Below are positions 34,178 through 45,126 of a stretch of 64,000 nt of DNA, in pieces. A program made the translations under genes and the position numbers. How positions within the stretch are numbered: the stretch's first letter is position 1; the number at the start of each line of letters is the position of its first letter. This DNA is from Marasmius tenuissimus (Eukaryota > Basidiomycota > Agaricomycetes > Agaricales > Marasmiaceae): contig JAQOTA010000052.1 of NCBI GenBank assembly GCA_029532415.1, forward strand, positions 3,224,001-3,288,000, written 5' to 3'. Under the pieces are notes generated by a model that did no database searches, was not told the DNA's origin, and was given only the letters and a program-made list of their open reading frames with translations.

Positions 34178-35714
34178 ATGGTGAGTACACAGACACTGTA
34201 AATCGGCTCTTACTTACCCTCTACTACAGCCAAGACTACCGCGCGAATACGAGGAAGGATCCTCGAGACTACCACTGTATAGCAGAGATGATGAAGACTG
34301 GGAAGAAGAGAATGAAGCAGCGGCCGAGCGAGAAAGAGAGCAGGCAGAACAACGAAAAAGAGACTTCCAATCAGACATGCTCGACGAATTTCGAGCGTCT
34401 GATCACTTCCGAAGGATCAACTGGGACGCTGCCAGAGTCATCGCCGACGTGGTCACTGCCAGTTTGCTTGCTGGAGGTGCATGCAGTTCTCCTCGAACTC
34501 ATGAATCTACGCCCGAACCAGCCACGAATACAACTACCGAACCCACTACCGAATCAAATCCACCCGCAAACGAACCCGTTGAAGAAGTCATGGGTCCTGA
34601 TCTGGGTCCTGAAGAGACCGGGACTCGTCCGATGTACACTGGTCGTCGAGATCTCTGGGTCGGGACCGCCGTACTGGTTATTGGCTCCCAACGCAAAGGT
34701 CTCACAGGCACCCTCCGAAGCGTACATATTGACTGGTCTTTGCTGGACACGGTCATCGATATGTCGCCGGAGGCCGACTACAGCAACATCAAGTCTGGCT
34801 TGCTGCTCGATATCGAGCTTGATGTCGTTCTGGCAGGTCGAGCAGCCCCAATCGAGAGAATTGACTACCGTGATGTAGTTGAACTCAAAACCTTCCAGCG
34901 TTTGAACGTCTGGAGGCCGATGGACCATACCCACCAAGTATGGTATCTTCGCCCTGATCTCCCTCAACCAGCCGTTGATCCAGCCTCTTTTCTCTCGAGG
35001 TTCGATAGGCTTCCGGTTGACATTCCTCGTACTCCGCGACCTCGCACTCCCACACCACCTCCTCGTTCTCCACGATTCGCTCATCACTCGTCCGACCCCT
35101 GGAACCCTTTGGGCGAGCTAGCCCCAACAGAACGCGACCACTGGATTTTACATCCAAAGCTTGTCGGTCTGCGAATCGAGGTGTCAATCACTGGCGGTCC
35201 TCATGCGTCGGGAGAAAAGCCCGTCCATGTCAAGCCTGTATCAAAAGCTCGGGGTGTTGTCGTCGAATACACTTCAGGGCGAGGATTGACTGCAGTCAAG
35301 CACACCATTTCGCACACGTTCATTGGTCGTTCGAAAGCTCCCATTAAACCCAGCACCGAAAACTCCCTGATGGTCGTCACGTCCGGCGACGTTGAGCACA
35401 TCGGGAAACTTGTCCGTAGGATTCGTACTTTCTACTTCAACGAAAAGAAAGAAGAGAATCACTGGATCGTTGCGGGGGTCGTCGAGAGAAGCGCAGGAGA
35501 GGAGAAACTCACCGACGAGCTGCTGGATCTCCATCCCGGCATGCATGTCGCGAGGGTGAAGGAATCGGCGGAGCAACGAGCAGCGGGAAATAAGTACATG
35601 GACCAGCCGAGGAAAGAAGCACGCGAAGACTGGTCCCATCGTGTAGAGGTTCGTCGTGTAGAAATTCAGCCATTATCGCACCATTTTCTTGACATAGCTA
35701 CAAGTTCTACGTAG
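34178..35714 (+). CDS. Plavaka accessory gene, KOW-like protein
   Basis: The first coding exon may hold only the ATG at 34178-34180; the main exon starts at 34230 (PRLPREYEEGSSRLP). About 495 aa. Order: charged helical stretch (DDEDWEEENEAAAERERE), a Thr/Pro linker, then three parts with KOW/Spt5-like turns: VGTAVLVIGSQRKGLTGTL, LVGLRIEVSITGG, and SGDVEHIGKLVRRIRTFYF. A Pro-rich spacer PRTPRPRTPTPPPRSPRF separates the first two. Known: KOW modules bind RNA or proteins in Spt5. Inferred: a helper of transposition or element transcription. Near the end an intron (donor about 35649, acceptor about 35696) would give a different tail ending at about 35779; I list the unspliced end. The start is uncertain; the frame is open upstream to 34130 without another ATG. 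Confidence 0.6.
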
Positions 35715-35910
35715 CGGTATCTACAGGAAATTCATCGTTGTGACCCTCTCGCATGACCTGTGTGACAGGAGTGACTAACGCGCCCCAGCCAAATACGGGA
35801 TGACGCGACAGGACGCGTTTTCAAACTCAGCCAGCCAGCCCTATAAGGGCCTCCTCCCCTTCCTCCCTTCCTTCCCCAACGCCTCTTGCTCCCGTACCAC
35901 GACCATCCCC

Positions 35911-37894
35911 ATGAATTCTCGTCGTGACAGAGCCTCTCGGAATGAGACTAGGCCCTCCCGCCCTCAGCCTCAGCCCTCCCGTCGTCAAAACGGTGCTGGA
36001 ACCGGTCCTCTGCCGCCGTCACCACCGCGCTCCTCTTCTCCTCCTCGACCTCCAACCCCAGATGCCGTCAAGCAGAAACGCAAGGAGTGCGAGGAAGCAC
36101 TGAAGGATGCCCGGAAGACGAAGAAGCCCAAGCTCATGTACGTTTTTTTTACTCGTGCCTATATGCGCTCGCTTCGTTGTTCACTGACCTCCATCACCTA
36201 CAGCAAAGTCAATCAGCCAAAGAAGAAGAAGAGGATCACGCTCATGAAGGAAGGCTGTAAGTATTACAAGCGATGCATCGACGCTTACCTCCCTCTCTAC
36301 ACGATCGTCCTCGAGGGGGTCAAGTGGGAACAGAAGGAGAACTGGTCGGTCCTCGCGGCTGGACTTCCGGACACCGGAGTATTACCACCAGGCTGCGAAG
36401 ACCGCGACCAAGATCCAGAGGGAGACCGTGACGCCGAGGTAGACGACGACGAAGCTCAGGTAGACGGACATCAAGATGAGCGCGGTCAAGATGGAGACCC
36501 CGAGCAAGACCCTCAAGACCCTCAAGACCCTCAAGATGGTCAAGATGGTCAAGACGGTCAAGAGCCGGAACCTTCATGGCCCGCCGACAAACCTGATGAG
36601 GACGAGTACGTATATATCCTTTCTCTGACCGCATATAATAACTGATTTATGTATCTCAAGTGAAAGTACCGCGTTCCATAAGCACTGCATCGAAGCCTGG
36701 CAGAAGCTCAAGAAGAAATGTCCTGCGTACGTCGAATACATCGACTGGTGTGCAGAGAAAGGCGAAGTCAAATTCCTGACGGATTTGATGGCCAGCGTAC
36801 GTGATCCCTATCTCGTTGAACCTCAACTGACATGCACTCATCACAGTTGACGAAAACTTCGAACCAGGTCCTGTACGACGACAATAACACCCTCAAGACT
36901 GATATGCGCGACCTTCTCAACCCCAACGTCTACACCGGCCTCAACACCCTGCAGACTTTTTCGTCTAAAGGTTCCAAGGCCGACCGCGGCATCGGTAACG
37001 ACGGCACTCTCGAAGTCATGGTCAACTGGGAAGACATACGCGACTATTTGAAGGGTGATGATGCCACGAAACAAGAGTAAGCCTCTTTTCGTTTTTCTTT
37101 TGTGTCGTGTACTCGCTAATACCCCCGTATAGGATATTGGATCAGTATCGCGTGGAGCCAGTCAAACCGCTCAACGCGAGCGGTTTTCCTGCCTTGCTCT
37201 ATGACGTCTTGCTAGTGGAGGATCCGGAGTCTGAGGAGTTCGAGACTGGTTACCTGCTGTCACCGTTCTTGATCAGGGTAGGTTTCCGTCTTTCGATACT
37301 CTCTCAGACGTCACTGATGCGACTGTTTCCAGTGTGCCGCAGATGTGCTCACATCTGGGAACGCAGCAAGTCAGAACAAGCACGTCGATGTGGCGAGGTC
37401 GATGGACATGCGCGTCGTTACCGCAGAGTTCATGGCATACCTAGCCACTCGTGTATGTTTTCTTTATATCTCCTGTTCTATATTTCTGACGGCTCGTTCA
37501 GGTCCGATTCGCCTTATCCGCCTCCAGTAATACCAACAAGGACGACGAAGACTTTAGCTTCAGCGACTTCTACTACAACGTACTTGCTGTCTATCGTCGG
37601 CTGAAACCTGAACAACAACAAGAGATCGTCCAGTTTTGGAACAAGTAAGTCGTCCTCTTTCTCATTCCTTTTATTCGTACTGATCTTGATTATTACAGGG
37701 GGGTCTTTGGCAATGCTAAGGGCCGTGTCGAGAAGTCCCTTTGTCGCACCAAGCCTCAGGCCGGCTCGAACCTTGAGAGGTTCTTCGCGTTGCGAGACGC
37801 AGAGGATGCTTCCGCTGCCGCTAAAGCCGCCGAAGCAGCTGCTGCTGAAGCTGCTACTGCTTCTTCTGGTGCCGCTCCCACTCCTGCTGCTTAG
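35911..37894 (+). CDS. Plavaka accessory gene, DUF6698-like protein
   Basis: Several exons joined by short introns (from 35911 to about 36135, about 36204-36604, about 36660-36796, about 36847-37077, about 37133-37276, about 37332-37452, about 37501-37646, about 37700-37894). About 530 aa. N-terminus basic and Pro-rich; a nuclear-localisation-like KKPKL and QPKKKKR; then helical text (EGCKYYKRCIDAYLPLY), a strongly acidic repeat region with three DPQ and three DGQ units, a central conserved domain (HCIEAWQKLKKKCPAYVEYI; VMVNWEDIRDYL; FGNAKGRVEKSLCRTK) and an Ala-rich end. It resembles the DUF6698 family as I remember it, which is high-copy in mushroom genomes. Biochemical role unknown; its place between a transposase and the element end suggests transposon function. 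Start chosen at MNSRRDRAS; an upstream in-frame extension to 35800 is possible. Confidence 0.65.
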
Positions 37895-38169
37895 TTTTTT
37901 CCTTTCTTCCTCTGTACCCCTGCTCGTTGCTCATGCTTTCATCCTTGTACTCGTGTATTTGCTCGCTGCTTTCCCTGTTGCGTCGTCACCGCTTGTATTC
38001 TAGCCAGTCGTCCAATGTCATTCTTGCTCCCGCCTACCTACCGTTGTGATATAGCCTGAGTGAGAATCGAGAGAGGTCGTGAGAATGGTTACAGCTTGTT
38101 ATAGGTATCATCCTGCGCGGTTCTGACCATTTCTTTCAGCTTGTTACTGTATTAGCATGACCGTCAGCC

Positions 38170-38662
38170 CGGTTGGGCCTGCTCATCACCCTCAGGATTG
38201 GTACGTCTCGTCATGTTGCTCAGTTTGACTATGCCTGACCATCGTTGTCAGCCGGTCGGTACCTTGCTATTTTGGTCAGTCTGGTCACGTCTTTCCATGA
38301 CGGTCAGTCTCCCTGCGCCCTACAATAGTGCTCAGTCTGTCGGGACCTTGCACGAACGTTCAGTCTGCCGGGATCTTGCACGAACGTTCAGTCTGCCGGG
38401 ATCTTACAACTACAGTCAGCCTGGGAGCCGCAATCAGTCTGGTACGTCCTCTCAGACCCTGGTCACTCTATTTCATATTGACAATAGCCTATCACATTCC
38501 GCCAGACTTACAGATATTAAAATTCACTATAAGTATTCCGACGATCCGTTAGAAACGTAGATCATCTTCAGGAGATGATCCGCCTAGTCTAGACTGAAGC
38601 TGCCTCGACCCGTATGACGGGGCTCATCAGTGACTTGGCAGGTCAGCCTGGTTTCGCTGGTG
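38170..38662. repeat. right subterminal repeats of the Plavaka element
   Basis: About ten copies of (G)TCAGTCTG-like words in 300 bp, including a 28-bp unit repeated head to tail at 38333-38360, 38361-38388 and partly 38389-38416. A hairpin GATCATCT-TCAGG-AGATGATC is at about 38561-38581. Typical of transposase-binding subterminal arrays. Confidence 0.6.
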
Positions 38663-38665
38663 TTT

Positions 38666-40246
38666 GCCTATTCATTCCGACTCTCAACCACATCCTTTCA
38701 TTCATGACCGTCAACATAGACACCCTTACTGTATCGCTTGACTGAGAAACCAAGTTTCTTAAGCCAGTTGGTAGTCGTTGTAACCGAGATAGTCTCATCT
38801 ATCGAAAGTGACGGGAAGAGAAACTCGTTGACATAACGGGAAAGCTTCTCAGGGCGAACCTGAACTCAAAACCACTGGTAAGTATGTGGGACTCAATCCA
38901 CCTTAAAAATAACCGACCTTGCCAATCCATCCACCCTCTTCAATGTCTAATCCTCCTTTCAACCACTCTTCAATTCCACCTCGGACATCCGGGTCATTCA
39001 GATGTGACTGATGATGTGCACCATACCCCCTTTGACTGACTGGTAGCTCGCCAACTCTTAAGAGTGTGTTGGCCTTGGACTGGAGAAGTCGGCCATAATG
39101 AGCACCTCTCCCACATCGGACTGCAATCTCTCGGCCCGCATCCTCTGCTGGTTTGTTCGGGCGCATTTTTCTGATTTGGAGCTGTCCCTTCTGCTTCTGT
39201 AACTCGCGCTTCTTCGACAATTCAAGACGGCGGTCGTTGTACTGACGGAGTTGTTCAATTTCTAGCGTCCGCCGTGCCTTCCATACGTTTGTGTTGGCTG
39301 ATTTGTTCACTTTCTTCAACTCTCCTTTCAATGCAAGTCGTAATTTAGCATGAAATTCAAGAGCTGCATCGTCTGAATTACACGGGGAATCACTATCGTT
39401 ACGAGCAGAGACGCTGCTCTGCGCGGTTTCAACCCGAGATTGGGGGGCATCAGATGAGAGATTGTTGGGACAAGAGGATGATGGTGGAGGAATGTTTGTT
39501 GGTGGGGATGGTTCACACTCAGGCGCTGGTTCATCAACCGCTGGCAGCAGAACACTCTCAACCTGACCCGGAGATGGAACGGGTGGAGTCAATTCCTCCG
39601 CTTCAGACGTCGGGAGGCTGGCTGACTTCTCAATGAGCATGTCGGCATCAGGAAGTGGAACAGAGGCTCCCGAAATTAACTGTTAATGCATGAGATATCC
39701 GACGAAATGAATGGAGCCGCATGTTCTCTCACCTCGATGTCTGGATCTGAATTTCCGTCATCGGTGACTTCTGATGCACTGGCCAGTGGTGGTTGAGGAG
39801 TTCGCGCAAAAATCGACATGATTGAGGGCTGAAAGTTCTTAGCACGGGCTTTTTTTGTCTTGCCCTGTGCATTTCGCCAGCCAGTCGTGTTATATGAACG
39901 CGTCTTCTTGCTGGTCTCTGGAATGATGTCGGCATTGGGATCGCGTTGGCGTTTCCCGATGTGTGCCTATGTGTATCACGGAATTCATTAAACCACAATT
40001 CCATAACACAAGATTTGTGTTACTCACCTCTTTTCCCGCTTCTGATTTCTCTTCAACGGCACTCTTTCCCGTGTCATTCTCATTCTCTATTGCATCTGAC
40101 TCTGACTCTGCTCCGCTTTCATCATTCAACACGAAACTGGGATCAACCCGTTCCTCTTGCCTATCCTTGGGCTCTAGGTATGTTGTTCCCTTTCTTAACG
40201 CGTGGGTTCTCTTTGCACTTATGGATTTCCCACTTTTACGAGGCAT
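38666..40246 (-). pseudogene. DDE transposase, N-terminal half (interrupted)
   Basis: N-terminal part of the outer transposase, cut off from its catalytic half by the Plavaka insertion. Exons 40028-40246, 39733-39966, 39679-38918 and 38859-38666 join in phase 0. It starts MPRKSGKSISAKRTHAL (basic), then Ser/Glu-rich text, the SIMSIFARTPQPPLA segment, a Pro-rich linker, a long basic helical region (LEIEQLRQYNDRRLELSKKR), and the usual pre-catalytic block RPEKLSRYVNEFLFPSLSI ... WLKKLGFSVKRYSKGVYVDGHE. Two in-frame stops follow (TGA 38698-38700 in place of the expected Arg of DGHER, and TAG 38668-38670). The ATG at 40246 is the first in frame. Confidence 0.85.
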
Positions 40247-40486
40247 AGCGATGGTGGGTGGTGGGAGGCCTAAAAACAATCAGCTGCGGACTACCCTGGC
40301 CCGAAGTGTCCCCATAGAAATTCGGGTCTCGGGCCCAGAAAAGTGAAACACCGTGGGAAAAAAAAAGTAAATCGCGTAAATCGCATTCTTTTGACGGGTT
40401 TCCTTCTAAATCTACAAAAATTATCGAAAAATTCGGCCAGGATCGCTCAAAACCGAGGTGTCGGTGAACTGCCTTGGCGCACTGTA

Positions 40487-43400
40487 CAACTCAGGGAGGG
40501 AGGGAAGGAGGGAGAACCGAAGCCGGGTCGGCGGCGAGCATGGACTAGACATTTCTATCTCGTCAGTGTCGACGGTCTGGATCCCTTCGGAATCGACTCC
40601 CTCCCGCTCTCAGCTTTGGAAGCATCCAGGCCGAAGTAGTTCGGTGATTGCCGAGAGGCGGCTCAATGGGTGGCGCTAGGAACTTCCGGTTTTTTCCAAG
40701 TACACTATCACGAGTATGTTCTCGACTTCCACGGATGGACCCAGAGCGGTGTTTGAAGCTCAAATAAGGAGAGGCTGTAGTCGCCTTCTTCCGATTCGAT
40801 CCGTAAGGTAGGCGATACTCCCGAATTACTCACAACTTCCCGCCCCGCACTATCAATTCACGCTCGTCAAATCACCTCTCCCTGCCTCCAACCTGTCCAA
40901 GTCCACCTTCCGCGAAATAAGACGTTGAATAAAAAACCCAGGTGAATTCCGCAGTCTTGACAATGGAAGTTTTCGGAACATGCCTGCTCGGCAGCGATCA
41001 GCTTAAATTATCTCCTCAGTCCCAAAAACAAGTCTGTGTGTACTATCTATAGCGTTTGCTTATTGAATTTTTACCAACATCCGAGTTTTTGAATGTTAGT
41101 GGCGTCGCATCAACTTCTCTTCCTTCGACGTGGAAAGAGAGGGGCTTTACTACCTAGTATCATCTGATGGTTTCAAAAAACTCGAATCCGACAAGGGCCC
41201 AGGGGAGTCCGTTGGTCGTGGGGTCGGGGGAAAATAGATAACACAGTGGAAGGAGATATTCCGACTTCTGAGATGGACATGGAACGATGGCAAGAAGGGA
41301 GGCGACGCGACCATTGGAGATCACAAGACGCAGATGTTTAAGGTTTTAGATCGTTTGGGTGGGCGGCAGCTACGGGAGTCGGGAAGGAGTACAGGGGAAT
41401 GTGGTAAAGTTGGTAAAACACCAAAAATGGACAAAATGCTCCAGTATACACTTAAAAGGAACGTGTTTTGCGTGAGAGAAGGAGGACTGGAGCATCCGTA
41501 TTGGAAATGCTCCAAACCCCACCCCCCCTTTGGAAGTGCCACAGAAACATGACACTGCAGAATCCCATCTTAATTCTGAGACGACGGCGAGCTGAAGTTG
41601 TCGAGAGAGATACCAACAGCAAAGACACAGATCAAAATCATAGATAAAGTGAGAAACCCGGACCAGTACGAGCCCACTTGTGTCCGCATCCCCAAGTGGC
41701 AGTGAGCTCAGGTGCTCACTCGATCGTCCTTCTGTTCTTCTTGTCATGATGCTCTCGTTCTAACACGTAAACAAAACGACTAAACATATGGACTCCATTT
41801 AAATATGGGTAAAGGGAAGGGGGGGCCTACTGGAACGTTTCTGGACAATGCGTGGGAAGGAAACTTGCGACCTACCACACGCTGCTTTGAAGACCCGAAC
41901 TCGCAATCACTGTCAGTGAGTGGGCATCAAGAACTCATGTCTAGGAAGTGTCTGTCCACACGGAACTCCTTCTTAGACTCCGAAAAAGAACAGACGAAAG
42001 AACTCTAAACTTGGCCACCACCACCACTGATGGGGGCGGGCTAAACGTCGGGACCTGTCTCAAGGTCGTTGAACATTTGTGCTGAGATCCGAACATCAAA
42101 ATAGTAAAACCACTCAGCTTACTGATTCTCAGTGTCAACTGAAGTTCTGCGCTAAAACCATGGAGGGACTAGTCAACGAACAATGATTGATGAACAGTAG
42201 CCAAGGAATGTAAGCGTATCGATAAGCACCGTGGCGCAATCAAAAGTCCTGTAACATGTATCCATATCTGCGGCCCACGGTCCACATTCCGATTGACAGC
42301 GCAGTATTAAATGAAGTTAAAGTTCATGCAATGCACCAAGGGGCGCGAGAAGAACTTCGTCTTCGTGTGATTCGGTCGTAAATATGAAAGATGAAAGATA
42401 ACATTGCCATAGTTATACTCGAATTCGGAGAATCGGTGCGACGATAGATAACGAGTGAGCTGGCAGTATCCTTAGTAGAGTGTAGACAGCAATCCCCGAG
42501 ACCACTACACTGAAGAGAAGGGAGAACTCTCAACCTTGTGGCGCGGGAGCAGCCCGCCAAAATATACACTAGCACTGCGGGAGCCAGAAAAAACGTTCGT
42601 TCAAGTCTAAAAATACTGCGCAACACACACCATCCTGTCTCGTTCTCGTTTCTCGTTCTGATGCCGTCCCCACCATTGATATTGATACTTATAATAGGCA
42701 CGTAATCTACAGGTCTTGATTTCGACGAGGACCCAGGTGAAGAGTGGCAAAGCGAGAACGTTCGAGATTTGCTGCAATTCGGGGAAGACGATCTTCTTCC
42801 TTTTCATTCAGACATAGATAGCTATTCGTGGGTCGGGACTCGGGACGTGAGTATCTAGTCAAAAAATGACTAGGAGCTCAAGACTCGAACTCACTGGATA
42901 AGCACGCAATTCGACGCGACTGTAGGCTGTGGACTCACGCTCAGTGCGCGGGGGAGACTCAGAGGGGGGTACAGATACTACTAGCTGAACAAGGTCTGAG
43001 CATTTTTTGACCCTTAGACCGTGGGAGGTCCTAATTATGTGAGTTCGTTGAATGGTACTGATAACAATATAAGAATGTCGAGTCTTCGACAAGGACCCCA
43101 ACAACAAGTCAGTGGAAAGAAGGTGGGGAGATTCAAGATTGGATAAGAAGAACCTTCCTTCCTTTCTTCCGAGTTGTTCCTTCCACCAATTCCTCCAAGA
43201 GTCTAGGGATAGAGATAGAGAGCTATTCATGAACTCGGGAATTCGGGACGTGGCAAAGCAGTGAGTGACTGTTGGCAATGAAGCTCGAGTACCGACGAAA
43301 CACCGCGTGAAGTCTTAGCAACCAGTAGATAGAGAGAGAAGATGTCGACACTCCTCGTACCAGATTGAGAAGAAAGACCGTCTTCGTTCAATTTCGAGGT

Positions 43401-44550
43401 TAGAGATAGCGCTCTCGGGACTCGGGACGTGTATACCAAATTGTTATCAGATAACATCGACCGTTAGATCGCACCTGAAGGCTGAGCGTCCGATCCACTG
43501 CTTTGACAGGTACAACCAAAAAAACCCGAATCCTTGAGCTAGCTATACACAAGCAAACCGAAGATCGAGCACGCAATTTAACGCGACGTACAGCGTAGAG
43601 TAAGAGTAGTGAGCTGGCAAGCACGCAATACAACGCAACTTCGCGACTGGGAGGGTGGCGGACTCCTCACCATTGACCAATAGGACTTACAATCCCGACT
43701 CGGGGTCGAACTTGACAAAGGTATCTAGGAGGGCGCTAGAAGAACTTCTCCGTGAGAGAGACAGGTAAAAAAAAAACTTGGGAGAGAATATAGAGATAAC
43801 AAACCTTTACACGACGAGCCACCGGATAAGCAGTTCAACGAGTGGCAGCTTCATTTCGAAGGATAGAGTTCTCTAATTGCCGGAACCGGCCAAAGCTCCC
43901 ACCAACGTTGAAACCATTATTATTATTATGAACTCTCCCGCCACTGTCAGTGTCAGTGTCAAATAATATGTGCGCTTGAGCAGGTATATGAATGGGATCT
44001 CCCACTTACATCCACACCGGCGCTCCTAGCTCCATTTTGAGGTTAGCCAGCTGAGTCAACTAAACTCCCGAATTCCCGAACGCCCGAACGTCCGAAAAAA
44101 AAAAAAATCTCTAGACCTGTCTACCCTGGCTCTAGAAATTTAATTCTACTTACAACGCAACCGCCGCCGGTGAACGATACGACCATCTCGGAAATGAAGT
44201 CCCCATTGCCCACCTCCTGAGTCAACAGCTATCACAGGTTCCCGCGATTCCTCGATTGTCAACACATACCACCTGGCAGCGACGCGCGGTGTGGACAGTG
44301 GACCTAGTGGGCCGCGACTCCCTCGACAGCCAACATAATCGCCATCAACAACGTTCAAGTTCACCTCACAGCAAATCACACGTCCCAACTCGTAAAATAA
44401 AACCTGATGTAAAGACCATTGTATTGCAACTGAAGTACTAAAAACTACCAATTGGAGGGGAGAATTGCATATGCGAAGACCTTGTATGTAAGTAAACAAA
44501 AAACGAGGAAAGATGTAAGTAAGTCGACGAGAAGAGGGCTAAACGCCCTA
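40487..44550. other. gene-poor interval with degenerate repeats
   Basis: No gene supported; frames of up to about 139 codons have no motif. Three imperfect copies of a phrase ending CTCGGGACTCGGGACGTG occur at about 42784-42852, 43145-43258 and 43369-43435. A related GCACGCAAT(T/A)...ACGCGAC phrase appears near 42902, 43569 and 43621. GTTATCAGATAAC, a GATA-type palindrome, is at about 43444. Confidence 0.5.
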
Positions 44551-45126
44551 TTTTATTTTAATAGATGAGAGTCCTTTTGCGACGAGAGGGTAGGTGAGGG
44601 GAAGGGGAAGGGGAGAGAGCAAAAACCAGCTAACCGGCCATCTAAAAATACACCCAAAAAAAAAAAAAGTGGGGGAAGTGGGGGAAGGGGGGGGGATAGT
44701 TGTGATATGTGCGTAAAAACGTTATCGTGTCGTATCGGAGTCGAGTGATGTCGAGTGTTGTTGGTGGTACAAATGTTGTTGAGAACGAACGAACGAAGGC
44801 GAGGTGTGTGTAGCTGAACGAGCGAGTGGAAAAATCTTGAGAAAAAAGATAAATAAGAAAAAGAAAAAGGAAAGTCCCACAACAGAGATCAGTAAAGACG
44901 TGAAGGGAGAGAGAAAGGTGGAAAGGACCATAGATGATACACCAAAAAAGAAGAAGAAAAAGAGATGATCAACGTCCATTGGTGTCAAGGAATTCGTCGT
45001 CGTCGTCGAGGAAGTCAGGGGCAGCATTCAACCGCGCGGAAATAAGGCATAATGATAGGGGAAGCAGGGGGAGAGAGGGAGGGAGAAGAGGGAAACACCA
45101 ATCATACATCAGCCGTCAATCGGGCG
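44551..45126. other. 3' flank of the CBM21 gene
   Basis: Probable 3' untranslated region, with A- and G-runs (about 44655-44695) on the plus strand. No other gene seen. Confidence 0.5.

Larger units (their letters stand above)
28653..38662. mobile_element. Plavaka-family (CACTA-like) transposon inserted in the outer transposase
   Basis: 10,010-bp element whose limits I infer from the point where the outer transposase breaks off. Termini are CACCACTCACGG on the left and, inverted, CACCAGCGAAAC on the right. TTT stands on both sides (28650-28652 and 38663-38665), as expected for a 3-bp CACTA-type duplication. It contains the Plavaka transposase (minus, 29219-33453), a KOW-like gene and a DUF6698-like gene (plus), a central palindromic promoter, and subterminal repeats built on GTCAGTCTG. 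All three genes look open, so the element may have been active recently. The exact termini rest on a short match and could be off by some bases. Confidence 0.75.
26754..40484 (-). mobile_element. outer Tc1/mariner-like DDE transposon, interrupted
   Basis: Both ends carry the 19-bp inverted repeat CAGTGCGCCAAGGCAGTTC (26754-26772 forward, 40466-40484 reverse), each flanked by TA (26752-26753 and 40485-40486), the target duplication of Tc1/mariner elements. Without the 10-kb Plavaka insertion the element would be about 3.7 kb and contain one minus-strand spliced DDE transposase gene, now in two halves. The 14-bp AAAAGTGAAACACC occurs near both ends in the same orientation (26942-26955 and 40339-40352). 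Confidence 0.85.

Noticed and set aside
43444..43456. Second GTTATCAGATAAC iron-GATA-like site
   Set aside because: No gene starts nearby, so no regulatory role can be argued.
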